Part shown: in pieces, positions 63,895-64,000 of the stretch | Position numbering within the stretch: the first letter of the stretch is position 1 | Layout of the letters: every line of letters starts with the position of its first letter | Source: Pseudonocardia kujensis | GTDB taxonomy: Bacteria; Actinomycetota; Actinomycetes; Mycobacteriales; Pseudonocardiaceae | Reading direction: 5' to 3' | DNA: 64,000 bases | Assembly (NCBI RefSeq): GCF_021283305.1 | Contig: NZ_JAJSOK010000013.1 | Span: 1 to 64,000 of the forward strand | Program-made: the position numbers and the translations under genes | The notes under the pieces: generated by a model | What the model saw: the letters and a program-made list of their open reading frames with translations, nothing else | The model's database searches: none | What the model was told of the DNA's origin: nothing

Positions 63895-64000
63895 CCGCCG
63901 CCTCCCTCGACCCGGGCGCCGCAGCGCCGCCGTCCACGATGGGGGCGACGCCGGGGGGCGTACCTCGCCCCGACGGGGTGAGGGGCGGCGGGTCAGAGCT

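Overview
The window is very GC-rich, has densely packed genes with many ATGA/GTGA start-stop overlaps, frequent GTG starts and at least two likely leaderless genes. It carries a mycothiol-type isomerase fold, a mycofactocin-type SDR, a CtpE-like P-type ATPase and an IcmF mutase. Together these point to a high-GC actinobacterium, most plausibly a Pseudonocardia-like organism. That assignment is inferred from gene content; no rRNA is present to prove it.

Layout. 1-7.4 kb: a partial ATPase regulator, peptide chain release factor 3, an FAD lactone oxidase, a pentapeptide-repeat protein, and a small flavin reductase/HTH pair. 7.7 kb: a very short cationic ORF with an excellent ribosome binding site. 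8.2-17.8 kb: a choline/glycine-betaine catabolic cluster with choline dehydrogenase-like GMC enzyme, APC permease, betaine-aldehyde dehydrogenase, IclR regulator, Rieske betaine monooxygenase-like protein, small Rieske ferredoxin and dimethylglycine dehydrogenase-like FAD/GcvT protein. Read in order these enzymes would take choline to betaine aldehyde, glycine betaine, dimethylglycine and sarcosine. 17.8-28 kb: 3-hydroxyisobutyryl-CoA hydrolase-like protein, CsbD, a metal-receptor protein, a LysR/MFS divergent pair, type II NADH dehydrogenase and the fused isobutyryl-CoA mutase IcmF. 28-39 kb: an atypical Ser/Thr kinase beside a large ABC exporter with a His/Asp-rich N terminus, a 44-residue Lys/His-rich ORF, a TetR regulator with a clear operator, PhoD phosphatase, ROK kinase, and a DoxX-like protein with an 11-residue Trp repeat. 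39.2-42.6 kb: an operon encoding the two halves of a Tm-1-like protein (UPF0261 plus TIM barrel) and an SRPBCC protein.

42.8-55.7 kb is the most striking part. A perfect 38-bp direct repeat bounds about 12.9 kb. The right copy lies in the 3' half of an intact CAU-anticodon tRNA gene; the left copy is only that tRNA fragment. Inside sits one long leftward operon: sugar-type ABC importer, aldehyde dehydrogenase, mycofactocin-type SDR, MFS transporter, Gfo/Idh/MocA dehydrogenase, a second SDR, and a second copy of the Tm-1-like/TIM-barrel pair. A divergent ROK repressor has a good operator/promoter between it and the operon. No integrase gene lies between the repeats. I read this as a tRNA-integrated catabolic island that carries diverged paralogues of the host operon only about 10 kb away.

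55.7-64 kb returns to ordinary genes: PPK2, a large membrane protein, a CtpE-like P-type ATPase, a lipoprotein of the glucose/sorbosone dehydrogenase family, a zinc alcohol dehydrogenase and a small hypothetical protein.
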